Shown: one piece after another, positions 1 to 6,156 of the stretch
Layout of the letters: each line of letters opens with the position of its first letter
Position numbering within the stretch: position 1 is the first letter of the stretch
Source: Anaerolineae bacterium
GTDB lineage: Bacteria > Chloroflexota > Anaerolineae > 4572-78 > NAK82
Length of the DNA: 6,200 bases
Reading direction: 5' to 3'
Assembly (NCBI GenBank): GCA_030597485.1
Contig: JAUVRU010000143.1
Location: 1 to 6,200, forward strand
Translations under genes and position numbers: made by a program
Notes under the pieces: generated by a model
Told to the model about the DNA's origin: nothing
Database searches by the model: none
The model's input: only the letters and a program-made list of their open reading frames with translations

Positions 1-1614
1 CAGATCGGTGATATCCATCGTCCCGTCCCTGTGGACAACGACGTGTATCAGTCCGTTGTCAAGCATGTTCGGCTCGCTCCGAGGGTCTTTCCGGCTCCCC
101 AGTTGCTGGGAGTTGCCAGATCGCACCGCCACCTTTTCGAACGCCCCAGCGCCCAGACGCGGCTGGAGCAGCACTGTGAGGCGCTGGGTGCCTGTTTCCT
201 TGTTCTCCACCTTGCCGTAGTATTGCTCCGTCCAGCGGCATATTTCCTGGCGAGATATGACCTGAGCAGGGATTGCTTCACCCTTCTGCTGGAACACGAG
301 ACTATCGGGGTCCGCTTCGGCCGGAACGTCCAGCGTGACCTCCACTGGCTCGACACGCTGCCACGGCAGCGGATTCCGTAGCACCAGTGTGCTCGGAAGC
401 TGGGCCGATTGCTCTGCAGGTCGCACACCCAGCACATCGACCAGCAACTCCTGTTCCAGGCTCTCGGCCAATTGCTGCGCCTGGCCCAGCCTGTTCATCA
501 CATCGGCGGCCACCAGATCAGAATGGCAGGAACAGATCGAATCGTGGCCGTGGCACTGCATTGCCAGTCGCCACGCGCGCTGCAGCATGCCGCGATATCG
601 GGACATTCGCTCAGGATGGACCAATGTCAGCAGTGGCTCGATGGAATATGTCAGCAGATTCTCGACGGCACGGTTGGCAGTCTTCTGCTCCACCCGCGCC
701 GACAGGGCGCCATCCAGCTCGGGTGCGTGGGTCAACTCGCCGTGAAAGACGGGCAGCGGCTCTTGGGCTGGCAATCGGTCCTCAACCAATGCCAGGTAGT
801 CCGCCAGACTTCCTTGCTCAATCCGCACTCCTGACAGCAGGTCTTGGAGCTTGGCCACGCTGTGGGAAAGATGGTGGGTTGGCAGGGCTTGATCGACGCC
901 GTTCATCAGGAGAAGGACACCCGTTGCCGAGCGTTCCTTCAGCTGTTCCACGTTCTTCACAAGCTGTGCTGCTTGCTCTCCACTGAGTTTCTGCTCGACA
1001 TCGATACGCTGAGCGTTGGAATAGCCGCCCAACAGCTGAGTGCCGTGCACGCTCTCCCCTTGAGCGGAGATCCATTCAAACTCCACGGATGGCAGCGCCT
1101 CTTCCCGCAGCCCCCGAAACAGGAAGGCATTGTCTATGCCGAAGCCGGTCAGGATGCTGGGCATCTGCGAGATGTGCCCAAAGGAGTCTGGCAGGTAGCC
1201 GATGCGGTTATCCTGCCCCACAGCTCGCATAGTCCGGCGGCCCTCGAACAGGTTACGAACGATCGATTCCGCGCCCACCAGCCATTCGTCCATCAGCGTG
1301 TACCAGGGTCCGATCAGGATCTTCCTTTCGCGCAGTGCCTCCTCCAGCCACCGGGGTCGGTGCCCTTCTGCATCCCAGTAGTCGTGCAGACAACAGGTCT
1401 GACCGTCGAGCCAATAGCAACGGTAGTCGGGCTCATCCCGCAGTATCTGGCGAAGGTTGGCAAACAGGCGCACCAGGCGGGGTCGCAACTGCTCCACCGT
1501 CAAATACCATTCCCGATCCCAATGGGTGTGCGCCACCAGCACGGCCGCCGTGTGGCTGGAGCGGTTGCCCTGGCTATCTGCCTCCCACCCCGGTCGGGTG
1601 CGGCTTGGGGTCAT
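1..1614 (-). CDS. GH38 alpha-mannosidase, MngB-like (3' end outside window)
   Basis: A retaining, metal-dependent glycoside hydrolase of family 38, probably cytoplasmic because no signal peptide is visible. All 538 visible codons are open and the frame continues past base 1; whole enzymes of this family are usually about 850-900 residues, so the C-terminal beta domains are missing. From the ATG at 1614, residues 29-37 read HTHWDREWY, giving the zinc ligands H31 and D33. Residues 142-147 read PDSFGH, with D143 as the expected nucleophile and zinc ligand. Residues 238-242 read NGVDQ, with D241 a candidate acid/base, and H357-D358 in a GHDSI motif supplies the last zinc ligand. The GYLPDSFG and HDSI contexts resemble E. 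coli MngB (mannosylglycerate hydrolase) more than eukaryotic mannosidases, but substrate cannot be assigned. Its ATG overlaps the preceding dehydrogenase stop as ATGA. A second in-frame ATG at 1632 lies one base after AGGAG, so the start is uncertain by 6 codons. Confidence 0.93.
   Translation of the reverse strand, partial: MTPSRTRPGWEADSQGNRSSHTAAVLVAHTHWDREWYLTVEQLRPRLVRLFANLRQILRDEPDYRCYWLDGQTCCLHDYWDAEGHRPRWLEEALRERKILIGPWYTLMDEWLVGAESIVRNLFEGRRTMRAVGQDNRIGYLPDSFGHISQMPSILTGFGIDNAFLFRGLREEALPSVEFEWISAQGESVHGTQLLGGYSNAQRIDVEQKLSGEQAAQLVKNVEQLKERSATGVLLLMNGVDQALPTHHLSHSVAKLQDLLSGVRIEQGSLADYLALVEDRLPAQEPLPVFHGELTHAPELDGALSARVEQKTANRAVENLLTYSIEPLLTLVHPERMSRYRGMLQRAWRLAMQCHGHDSICSCHSDLVAADVMNRLGQAQQLAESLEQELLVDVLGVRPAEQSAQLPSTLVLRNPLPWQRVEPVEVTLDVPAEADPDSLVFQQKGEAIPAQVISRQEICRWTEQYYGKVENKETGTQRLTVLLQPRLGAGAFEKVAVRSGNSQQLGSRKDPRSEPNMLDNGLIHVVVHRDGTMDITDL
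1611..1614 (-). promoter_or_regulatory. ATGA stop/start overlap, likely translational coupling
   Basis: The TGA stop of the dehydrogenase (1613-1611) shares two bases with an ATG (1614-1612) that opens the mannosidase frame. Such 4-nt overlaps usually mean cotranscription and coupled re-initiation. An AGGAG sits 19 nt before this ATG and only 1 nt before the alternative ATG at 1632, so neither start has ideal spacing. Confidence 0.7.
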
Positions 1615-2648
1615 CGCTTCGGTGATTTCCATTCTCCTGTGGGATGGGGTGCCCGCAATGACCCCTCGTAGACCTCGGGGTTGAGCACGAAATCGGGCTG
1701 AGGCCAACGTCCCTGAACGACATCTACGGCGTTTTGGTAAGCCTGCCGACAGACCGCGTCGACGCTTTCCGGCACCCGATTCCCAATGTGAGGGGTGCGC
1801 ACCACGTTCGGCAGTGGTATCGTCGGGTCATCCGGGGACTCCCACGGATCATCGATAGCCGCCCCGGCGATGCGGTGATTGAGGATGGCTTCCGCCAGAG
1901 CCGGCTCGTCAACCAGTTTCTGTCTGGCCGTGTTGATGAGATAGGCCGTAGGTTTCATCAGCCCCAACTCTCTGGCACCGATCATCCGCTCGTTCTGGGG
2001 GTTCAATCTGACGTGGAGTGAGACGAAATCAGAACGTCGGAGCAATTCGTCCAGCTCCACCAGCTCGATGCCGTGTCGACGATTGTAGTCGTGGTCTGGC
2101 TCGATCTCGCACGCCAGCACCTTCATTTCGAATCCGACAGCGCGGCGAGCAACACGCCGACCAATGTTGCCCAACCCCACGATGCCCAGCGTCTTGCCCC
2201 ATAGCGCCGCTCCCATGCCTCGTCGTGCGTTTGCGGCCTGCAGCTGCTGGTGATGATGGGGAATCTGGCGGGCCACCGCCAGCATCAGTCCCCATGTGTG
2301 GTCGGCCACCACCTCAGCCAGGCTGGGGACCGGGCCGGCATAGGTGACCACGATTCCATTACGGGTAGCCGCCTCGATATCTGCCCACTCGTGGCCGCTG
2401 GATGCCAGGGTAATCGCTTGCAGTGAGGGGTGCTGCTCCATGTAACGTGGCAGAATCCTGGCACCCGCATGGTGTGGCCCCACAACACAGTGGACGCCAC
2501 TCAGCAACGGCTCCAGCTGATCCTGCTTGAGCTGCTTGAACGAGACGTTACCGATCAACTCTATACCTTGGGGTTCAAGCCAGGGGCGATGAGTTTCCAG
2601 CGTATCCAGGCTTGAGCTGTTGACGACGAGAAAGCGTGCCTTATCCAT
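1611..2648 (-). CDS. D-2-hydroxyacid dehydrogenase, copy 1
   Basis: A 345-residue NAD-dependent oxidoreductase that should interconvert a 2-keto acid and a D-2-hydroxy acid in the cytoplasm. The Rossmann motif GLGNIG is at residues 158-163, and the acidic residue expected at the end of the second strand is E181, which favours NAD(H) over NADP(H). R242 (in LINTARQ), E270 (in DDPWES) and H287 (in RTPHIGN) match the Arg/Glu/His active-site set of the family. The usual NTARG is NTARQ here and the usual DVFxxEP is DDPWESP, so it is a divergent subgroup and the substrate is unknown. The start at 2648 is chosen because MDKARFLVVN aligns with the paralogue at 4005-5018; a longer frame to 2696 adds 16 unlikely residues. 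It sits 151 nt after the dehydratase and its stop overlaps the mannosidase start. By eye roughly two thirds or more of residues equal copy 2. Confidence 0.92.
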   Translation of the reverse strand: MDKARFLVVNSSSLDTLETHRPWLEPQGIELIGNVSFKQLKQDQLEPLLSGVHCVVGPHHAGARILPRYMEQHPSLQAITLASSGHEWADIEAATRNGIVVTYAGPVPSLAEVVADHTWGLMLAVARQIPHHHQQLQAANARRGMGAALWGKTLGIVGLGNIGRRVARRAVGFEMKVLACEIEPDHDYNRRHGIELVELDELLRRSDFVSLHVRLNPQNERMIGARELGLMKPTAYLINTARQKLVDEPALAEAILNHRIAGAAIDDPWESPDDPTIPLPNVVRTPHIGNRVPESVDAVCRQAYQNAVDVVQGRWPQPDFVLNPEVYEGSLRAPHPTGEWKSPKR

Positions 2649-2799
2649 GGTTCTTCCAGTAAACCTCCTGCTTGCCAGATCTTGGCGAGGTCTCATCCCG
2701 TGAGTGTCTGCGCCTCATGCCGAATTGGGCATTGCTCTCCCTGGTATGCCCTCACCACCGGTGACACGACATCTTACTCGGGAAAGGCTGCCCGGTCAC
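2649..2799 (-). other. Intergenic gap between dehydratase and second dehydrogenase
   Basis: This is the only sizeable gap inside the gene cluster. No stem followed by a T run, as expected of an intrinsic terminator, is visible in the minus direction. It holds a short ATGCC/GGCAT dyad (2717-2732) and a CACCGGTG palindrome near 2756-2763. No convincing -35/-10 pair was found, so a second promoter is possible but unproven, and no small gene could be supported. Confidence 0.5.
2664..2669 (-). promoter_or_regulatory. AGGAGG ribosome binding site, long spacer
   Basis: A full AGGAGG on the minus strand precedes the ATG at 2648 by 15 nt, longer than the usual 5-10. No in-frame start codon lies closer to it. 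A weaker GGAAG lies about 4 nt from the ATG and may serve instead. Confidence 0.45.
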
Positions 2800-3996
2800 T
2801 CAGTAGTTTATGTGCGATCCGTCCAGGCGATGCAAATGGGGCGGTTCGGTCATCTCCGCAGGGTATGCTCGTGCTGCTTCCCGGTTGAAGGTCACCCCAA
2901 GCCCGGGCGCCGTGGGCACGGTGAGTCGGTTACCCTGCTGTTCGAACGCACATTCGAACACATCCGGCAGCATCACCGTCGGCGGATGGACTATCTCCTG
3001 CAAGCCGGCGTTACTGCAGGCCAGGTCCAGATGGAGGGAGGCAGCGGTACAAATGGGCCCCAGTGGGTTGTGTGGCAGCATCTGAACGTGATGTGCCTCC
3101 GCCATCCCGGCAATCTTCTTTGCCTCGGTCAGGCCGCCAGCAACACAAACGTCTACACGGGCGTAATCTATCAGTTCCTCTTCAATCGCTGGAGCGAACT
3201 CCCATTTGCTGGCCCACTGCTCGCCGGCCGCCAGGGGGGTATTCACGTGTTGCCGGATGAGCCGGTAGCTAGTCGGATGCTCGGAACGGATGGCGTCCTC
3301 GACCAGGAACATGCCGAGTGGTTCGGCTTCCCGGCAGAACCAGATCGCCTCCGGCGGGTTCAACCGGGCGTGCAAGTCCACCATCAGTTCTATCTTATCG
3401 CCCACTGCTTCGCGCACGGCTCGCAGCTGATCAAGCAAGATGCGTACTCCCTGGCGGGGTTCAAACAGGTCACCATCCGTTTCCCCCACAAATCCGAGCC
3501 GGAAGAAACGATAACCGTTGGCAAGGAACATCCTTGCCAACTCCACGGTCGCTTCCCGGTCCCCTTCCTCAATCACCAACCGAGCCAGCTCACCAGCTTC
3601 GACGATTCCTTGCCTATGCAGATAGTCGGGGCAGGTGAAAATCTCCACGTAGTCGCGACAACGGCCCCCCAGCAGTTCATACACTGGTACGCCCAGCGCC
3701 TGCCCTTTGATGTCCCACAGCGCAATATCGATGCCTGAGATGGCCGAACCAATGAGGCGGTCGATGGGGAAAAACCCGCCCCGGGCCATCTTCTGCCAGA
3801 GGTGCTCAATTCGCGTGGGGTCTTGCCCGATCAAGCGCTGGCGCAGGTGTTCCACGGCCCCGGCAATGGCCTTCCACCGCCGCTGCAGACCGGCCTCGCC
3901 GATGCCGGTGATCCCCTCGTCCGTCTCTACCACAATCACGACCAGGGTGCGTCGCGGTGCCTGCACCGGGTACACGCAGATATCATTGATCTTCAC
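2800..3996 (-). CDS. Enolase-superfamily sugar-acid dehydratase (galactonate/mannonate dehydratase-like)
   Basis: A 398-residue member of the mandelate racemase/muconate lactonizing group of the enolase superfamily. These enzymes abstract the proton next to a carboxylate, and this subgroup usually dehydrates an aldonic acid to a 2-keto-3-deoxy acid. An N-terminal capping domain (about 1-125) is followed by a TIM-barrel. Likely Mg2+ ligands are D207 (VDLHAR), E233 (LVEDAI) and E259 (AAGEQW). H209 in the D-x-H pair and H309 in LPHNPLGP match the acid and base positions of galactonate dehydratase-type enzymes; AGGLTEAKKIA (286-296) and the C-terminal DGSHINY ending also fit that group. D-galactonate, D-mannonate, D-gluconate and others are all possible substrates. 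The start is a GTG at 3996, 8 nt after the upstream dehydrogenase stop, with an AAGGAG ribosome site inside the end of that gene. The gene ends before the larger 151-nt gap. Confidence 0.92.
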   Translation of the reverse strand: MKINDICVYPVQAPRRTLVVIVVETDEGITGIGEAGLQRRWKAIAGAVEHLRQRLIGQDPTRIEHLWQKMARGGFFPIDRLIGSAISGIDIALWDIKGQALGVPVYELLGGRCRDYVEIFTCPDYLHRQGIVEAGELARLVIEEGDREATVELARMFLANGYRFFRLGFVGETDGDLFEPRQGVRILLDQLRAVREAVGDKIELMVDLHARLNPPEAIWFCREAEPLGMFLVEDAIRSEHPTSYRLIRQHVNTPLAAGEQWASKWEFAPAIEEELIDYARVDVCVAGGLTEAKKIAGMAEAHHVQMLPHNPLGPICTAASLHLDLACSNAGLQEIVHPPTVMLPDVFECAFEQQGNRLTVPTAPGLGVTFNREAARAYPAEMTEPPHLHRLDGSHINY

Positions 3997-4004
3997 GGCT
4001 GTCT

Positions 4005-5018
4005 CTAATCTCCTTTGGGAAAGGGCGCTCGCAAGGCTCTTTCATAGACCTCAGGGTTGAGCACTGATTGGGGCCGGCGGCCTTGAATAACATCCAGTGC
4101 GCTTTGATACGCGGCCTTGCACACGGCGTCGACGCTTTCACGCACCCGGTTCCCGATATGAGGTGTACGCACCACATTTGGCAGATCCATAAGCGAGCTG
4201 TGGCTGGACTCAGGCGGGTCATCTATGGCCGCCCCGGCGATTTGGTGGCGGAGGATTGCCTCGGTAAGCGCCACTTCGTCCACCAGTCTCTGTCTGGCCG
4301 TGTTGATCAAGAAGGCTGTGGGCTTCATCAAACCCAGCTCCCTGACGCCGATCATCCGTTCGGTATCAGGGCTCAGTCTGAGGTGCAACGACACGAAATC
4401 GGAGCGCCGCAGCAGCTCGTCAAGCGGTACTAACTCGATGTCATGCCGGTGGCTGTACTCCTGATCCGGTTCGGGGTCGGCTGCCAACACTCTCATCTCG
4501 AATCCGATGGCGCGGCGGGCAACGCGCCGGCCGATGCTGCCCAAACCCACGATGCCCAAGGTCTTTCCCCACAACACCGCTCCCATGCCTCGTTGGACGT
4601 TGCCATCTTGCAGCTGCCTGTGATGATGCGGGATCTGACGGGCCACCGCCAGCATCATGCCCCACGTGTAGTCGGCCACCACCTCTGCCAGGCTTGGCGG
4701 GGAAGCGTGTGTCACCACAATGCCGTGGTGGGTAGCTGCTTGGATATCGACTGACTCGTACCCGCTGGCTGCCAGCGCGATCACCTGCAAAGTCTGTGAG
4801 GCCGCCATGTGTTCTGGCAGCAGCTGAACAGGAGCAGGAGGTGGACCCACCACAGCGTGGACACCATCCATCAGGTGAGCCAGCCGGTCTCCATCGAGTT
4901 GCTCACAGGACGGGGCACCAATCAACTGCACGCCCTGGGATTCAAGCCACGGCCGGTGGGTTTCAATCAAATCCAGGCTTGAGCGGTTCAGCAACAGAAA
5001 GCGGACCTTGTCCTTCAT
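4005..5018 (-). CDS. D-2-hydroxyacid dehydrogenase, copy 2
   Basis: A 337-residue paralogue of the dehydrogenase at 1611-2648, with the same predicted reaction on an unknown 2-keto/D-2-hydroxy acid. Key residues fall at identical numbers: GLGSIG at 158-163, acidic D181 for NAD, R242 in LINTARQ, E270 in DDPPES and H287 in RTPHIGN. Differences from copy 1 are scattered, including the stretch around residues 35-75 and the loop 268-278, which lies next to the active site, so the two may differ in substrate. The C-terminus stops at PFPKGD, 8 residues short of copy 1 overall. The start is ambiguous: ATG 5018 aligns with copy 1 but has only a poor ribosome site, whereas GTG 5057 has a GAGGGGG tract 3 nt upstream and lies 17 nt after the aldolase stop, adding 13 residues (MTSICLCLGRPHP). 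It is followed after 8 nt by the dehydratase, so the two are surely cotranscribed. Confidence 0.92.
   Translation of the reverse strand: MKDKVRFLLLNRSSLDLIETHRPWLESQGVQLIGAPSCEQLDGDRLAHLMDGVHAVVGPPPAPVQLLPEHMAASQTLQVIALAASGYESVDIQAATHHGIVVTHASPPSLAEVVADYTWGMMLAVARQIPHHHRQLQDGNVQRGMGAVLWGKTLGIVGLGSIGRRVARRAIGFEMRVLAADPEPDQEYSHRHDIELVPLDELLRRSDFVSLHLRLSPDTERMIGVRELGLMKPTAFLINTARQRLVDEVALTEAILRHQIAGAAIDDPPESSHSSLMDLPNVVRTPHIGNRVRESVDAVCKAAYQSALDVIQGRRPQSVLNPEVYERALRAPFPKGD
4008..4015 (-). promoter_or_regulatory. Ribosome binding site of the dehydratase gene
   Basis: AAGGAGAT on the minus strand overlaps the last codons of the upstream dehydrogenase and precedes the GTG start at 3996. The spacer from AGGAG is 13 nt, longer than typical, but no nearer in-frame start follows it. 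Confidence 0.55.
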
Positions 5019-5060
5019 TGGGTGCGGCCTGCCAAGGCACAGACAGATGGAAGTCACCAG

Positions 5061-5067
5061 CCCCCTC
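5061..5067 (-). promoter_or_regulatory. G-rich ribosome binding site supporting a GTG start at 5057
   Basis: GAGGGGG on the minus strand lies 3 nt before a GTG at 5057 that is in frame with dehydrogenase copy 2. It is the best site near this gene. The conserved ATG at 5018 lacks one, so the site bears directly on which start is used. Confidence 0.4.
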
Positions 5068-5074
5068 TAGCAGG

Positions 5075-6025
5075 CTAGGCCAGGGCCATGCCTGCCTTCT
5101 TCATGAGCTGGCGCAGCTTGGCCCGATCTTCTTCGTCCGGCCGTTGCAACGGCAGGCGCTCATAACCTCCCATTGGGCGTCCCGCCAGCCGGCACATCTC
5201 CTTGCCCAACGACGTGAGATTGGCGAATCCTGACTTGTAGATGAAGTTGCTCAGGTCAAGCGCTTTCTCCCACATGTCCTGGGCGCGCTGGAAGTCGCCC
5301 TTCTCGCAGACATCCAGCATCTCTAGCGCATAGGCCGGGTCGTTGTTGCCGTAGATTGTGATGAAGCCGTCTACACCAAACTGATAGTCAAACGGCATCA
5401 GGTAGCGGGTAGCGTTCGGGATGATGGCGAAACGATCCCCCATCTTCAATGTAACCTCACGCAGCTTAGATATGCTTGGCGAGCATTCTTTGAGGGCAAC
5501 GATATTCTCGATCTCCGCCAGCCGACAGAGTAGATCGATCGACAGATCCTGGCCAGTGACGGTGGCATTGTTGTAAATCATGATCCCGATGTGGGTGGCG
5601 TCGGCCACCGCCTTGAAGTGCGCGTACACCGCATCGGGCGCGCAATTCGGGTAGTAGAAGGGAGCCAGCAACATCAGACAGTCGGCGCCAGCTTCCTCGG
5701 CATACTCGGCGATCCGGATCACAGGTTCGGTGGTCGGCCGGATGCACCCTACACATATCGGCACTCGCCCGGCCGCCTCGGCCACCACCACGTCTATCAG
5801 CTGTCTGTATTCGTTCATCGACAGGGAGAAACCTTCACCATTCGATCCACCGATGACCTGTATGCCTTTGCCGTTCACGATGCCGCCGTCGATCATGAAG
5901 CGTGTGTTGTCGCGCAGGGCGGCTACATCAATCTCCCTGGCGGACTCGAAGGGCGTGAACTGAATGTTGTTAATGCCAACCAGTAATGGCTTGACATCCT
6001 GGGGTGTTGGTCTGCTTTTGGCCAT
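5075..6025 (-). CDS. DapA/NanA-family aldolase or lyase, not a typical dihydrodipicolinate synthase
   Basis: A 316-residue class I (Schiff-base) TIM-barrel enzyme of the dihydrodipicolinate synthase/N-acetylneuraminate lyase family, close to the usual 290-320 residues. The Schiff-base lysine is K179 in IVALKE, the catalytic tyrosine is Y151 in IYNN, and the carboxylate-binding turn is GGSNGE at 59-64. In true DapA enzymes the corresponding motifs are typically GTTGE and YNVPxRTG; here the two threonines are S61-N62 and the arginine position is V156 (YNNATVTG). Loss of that arginine argues against aspartate semialdehyde as substrate. With a sugar-acid dehydratase in the same operon, a 2-keto-3-deoxy sugar-acid aldolase giving pyruvate is the best inference; hydratase or dehydratase activity is also possible in this family. 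The ATG at 6025 is chosen because AAAGGA lies 9 nt upstream; an in-frame extension to 6070 has no comparable site. It is the first gene of the apparent operon. Confidence 0.92.
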   Translation of the reverse strand: MAKSRPTPQDVKPLLVGINNIQFTPFESAREIDVAALRDNTRFMIDGGIVNGKGIQVIGGSNGEGFSLSMNEYRQLIDVVVAEAAGRVPICVGCIRPTTEPVIRIAEYAEEAGADCLMLLAPFYYPNCAPDAVYAHFKAVADATHIGIMIYNNATVTGQDLSIDLLCRLAEIENIVALKECSPSISKLREVTLKMGDRFAIIPNATRYLMPFDYQFGVDGFITIYGNNDPAYALEMLDVCEKGDFQRAQDMWEKALDLSNFIYKSGFANLTSLGKEMCRLAGRPMGGYERLPLQRPDEEDRAKLRQLMKKAGMALA

Positions 6026-6034
6026 CCTGTTCCA

Positions 6035-6040
6035 TCCTTT
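6035..6040 (-). promoter_or_regulatory. Ribosome binding site of the aldolase gene
   Basis: AAAGGA on the minus strand with a 9-nt spacer to ATG 6025. It decides this start over the in-frame upstream extension to 6070. Confidence 0.65.
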
Positions 6041-6068
6041 CGATAAGCGAATCCATTGATCCCATAAC

Positions 6069-6074
6069 ATTATC
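6069..6074 (-). promoter_or_regulatory. Candidate -10 element of the operon
   Basis: GATAAT on the minus strand differs from TATAAT at one base and lies about 44 nt upstream of the aldolase ATG. At 17 nt spacing the -35 position reads CCCGCG, which is not a recognisable -35 hexamer. If this is a promoter it would probably need an activator or be controlled at the overlapping inverted repeat. Confidence 0.25.
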
Positions 6075-6097
6075 CCGCGACTACCCTACGTCGCGGG
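6074..6097 (-). repeat. Perfect inverted repeat, candidate operator
   Basis: CCCGCGA and TCGCGGG form perfect 7-bp arms around a 10-nt centre, 49-72 nt upstream of the aldolase ATG. It abuts the GATAAT hexamer and would span the spacer between -10 and -35, a common repressor position. No T run follows in the minus direction, so a terminator is unlikely. Confidence 0.5.
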
Positions 6098-6113
6098 CCC
6101 TCAAGCAGCATAT

Positions 6114-6139
6114 GCTCCAGGCCTCGATAAGCCTGGAGC
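6114..6139. repeat. Perfect inverted repeat with 9-bp arms
   Basis: GCTCCAGGC and GCCTGGAGC are exact reverse complements around the 8-nt centre CTCGATAA. In RNA from either strand it could form a strong hairpin, but no T run follows on either side. It may be an operator, or a terminator of an upstream gene lying outside the window. Its centre is about 41 bp from that of the neighbouring repeat. Confidence 0.55.
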
Positions 6140-6145
6140 GTGGCC

Positions 6146-6156
6146 TGACCAGGTCA
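6146..6156. repeat. Short dyad TGACC-A-GGTCA
   Basis: An 11-bp odd palindrome with 5-bp arms lies beside the larger inverted repeat. It is short enough to occur by chance and is listed because it shares the putative control region. Confidence 0.25.

Noticed and set aside
48..437. Minus-strand open frame of 129 codons
   Set aside because: It is a different frame of the same stretch that encodes the mannosidase, with Arg/Ser-rich shadow composition.
387..986. Plus-strand open frame of 199 codons rich in Pro, Arg and Ala
   Set aside because: Low-complexity composition typical of an out-of-frame reading of GC-rich coding DNA, and it overlaps the mannosidase.
844..1671. Long plus-strand open frame of 275 codons
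   Set aside because: It lies antisense to the mannosidase, whose minus-strand translation carries all GH38 zinc and nucleophile motifs. The plus-strand peptide has no recognisable domain.
2717..2732. ATGCC/GGCAT dyad as a terminator after the dehydratase
   Set aside because: Arms are only 5 bp and no T run follows in the direction of transcription.
2704..3738. Plus-strand open frame of 344 codons
   Set aside because: It is antisense to the sugar-acid dehydratase, which has clear enolase-superfamily metal ligands. High GC third positions keep the opposite frame open.
5591..5986. Plus-strand open frame of 131 codons opposite the aldolase
   Set aside because: Antisense to a well-supported DapA-family gene, with no motif of its own.
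6114..6139. Intrinsic terminator for an upstream gene
   Set aside because: The stem is strong but neither side is followed by a T run, so it is kept only as an inverted repeat.
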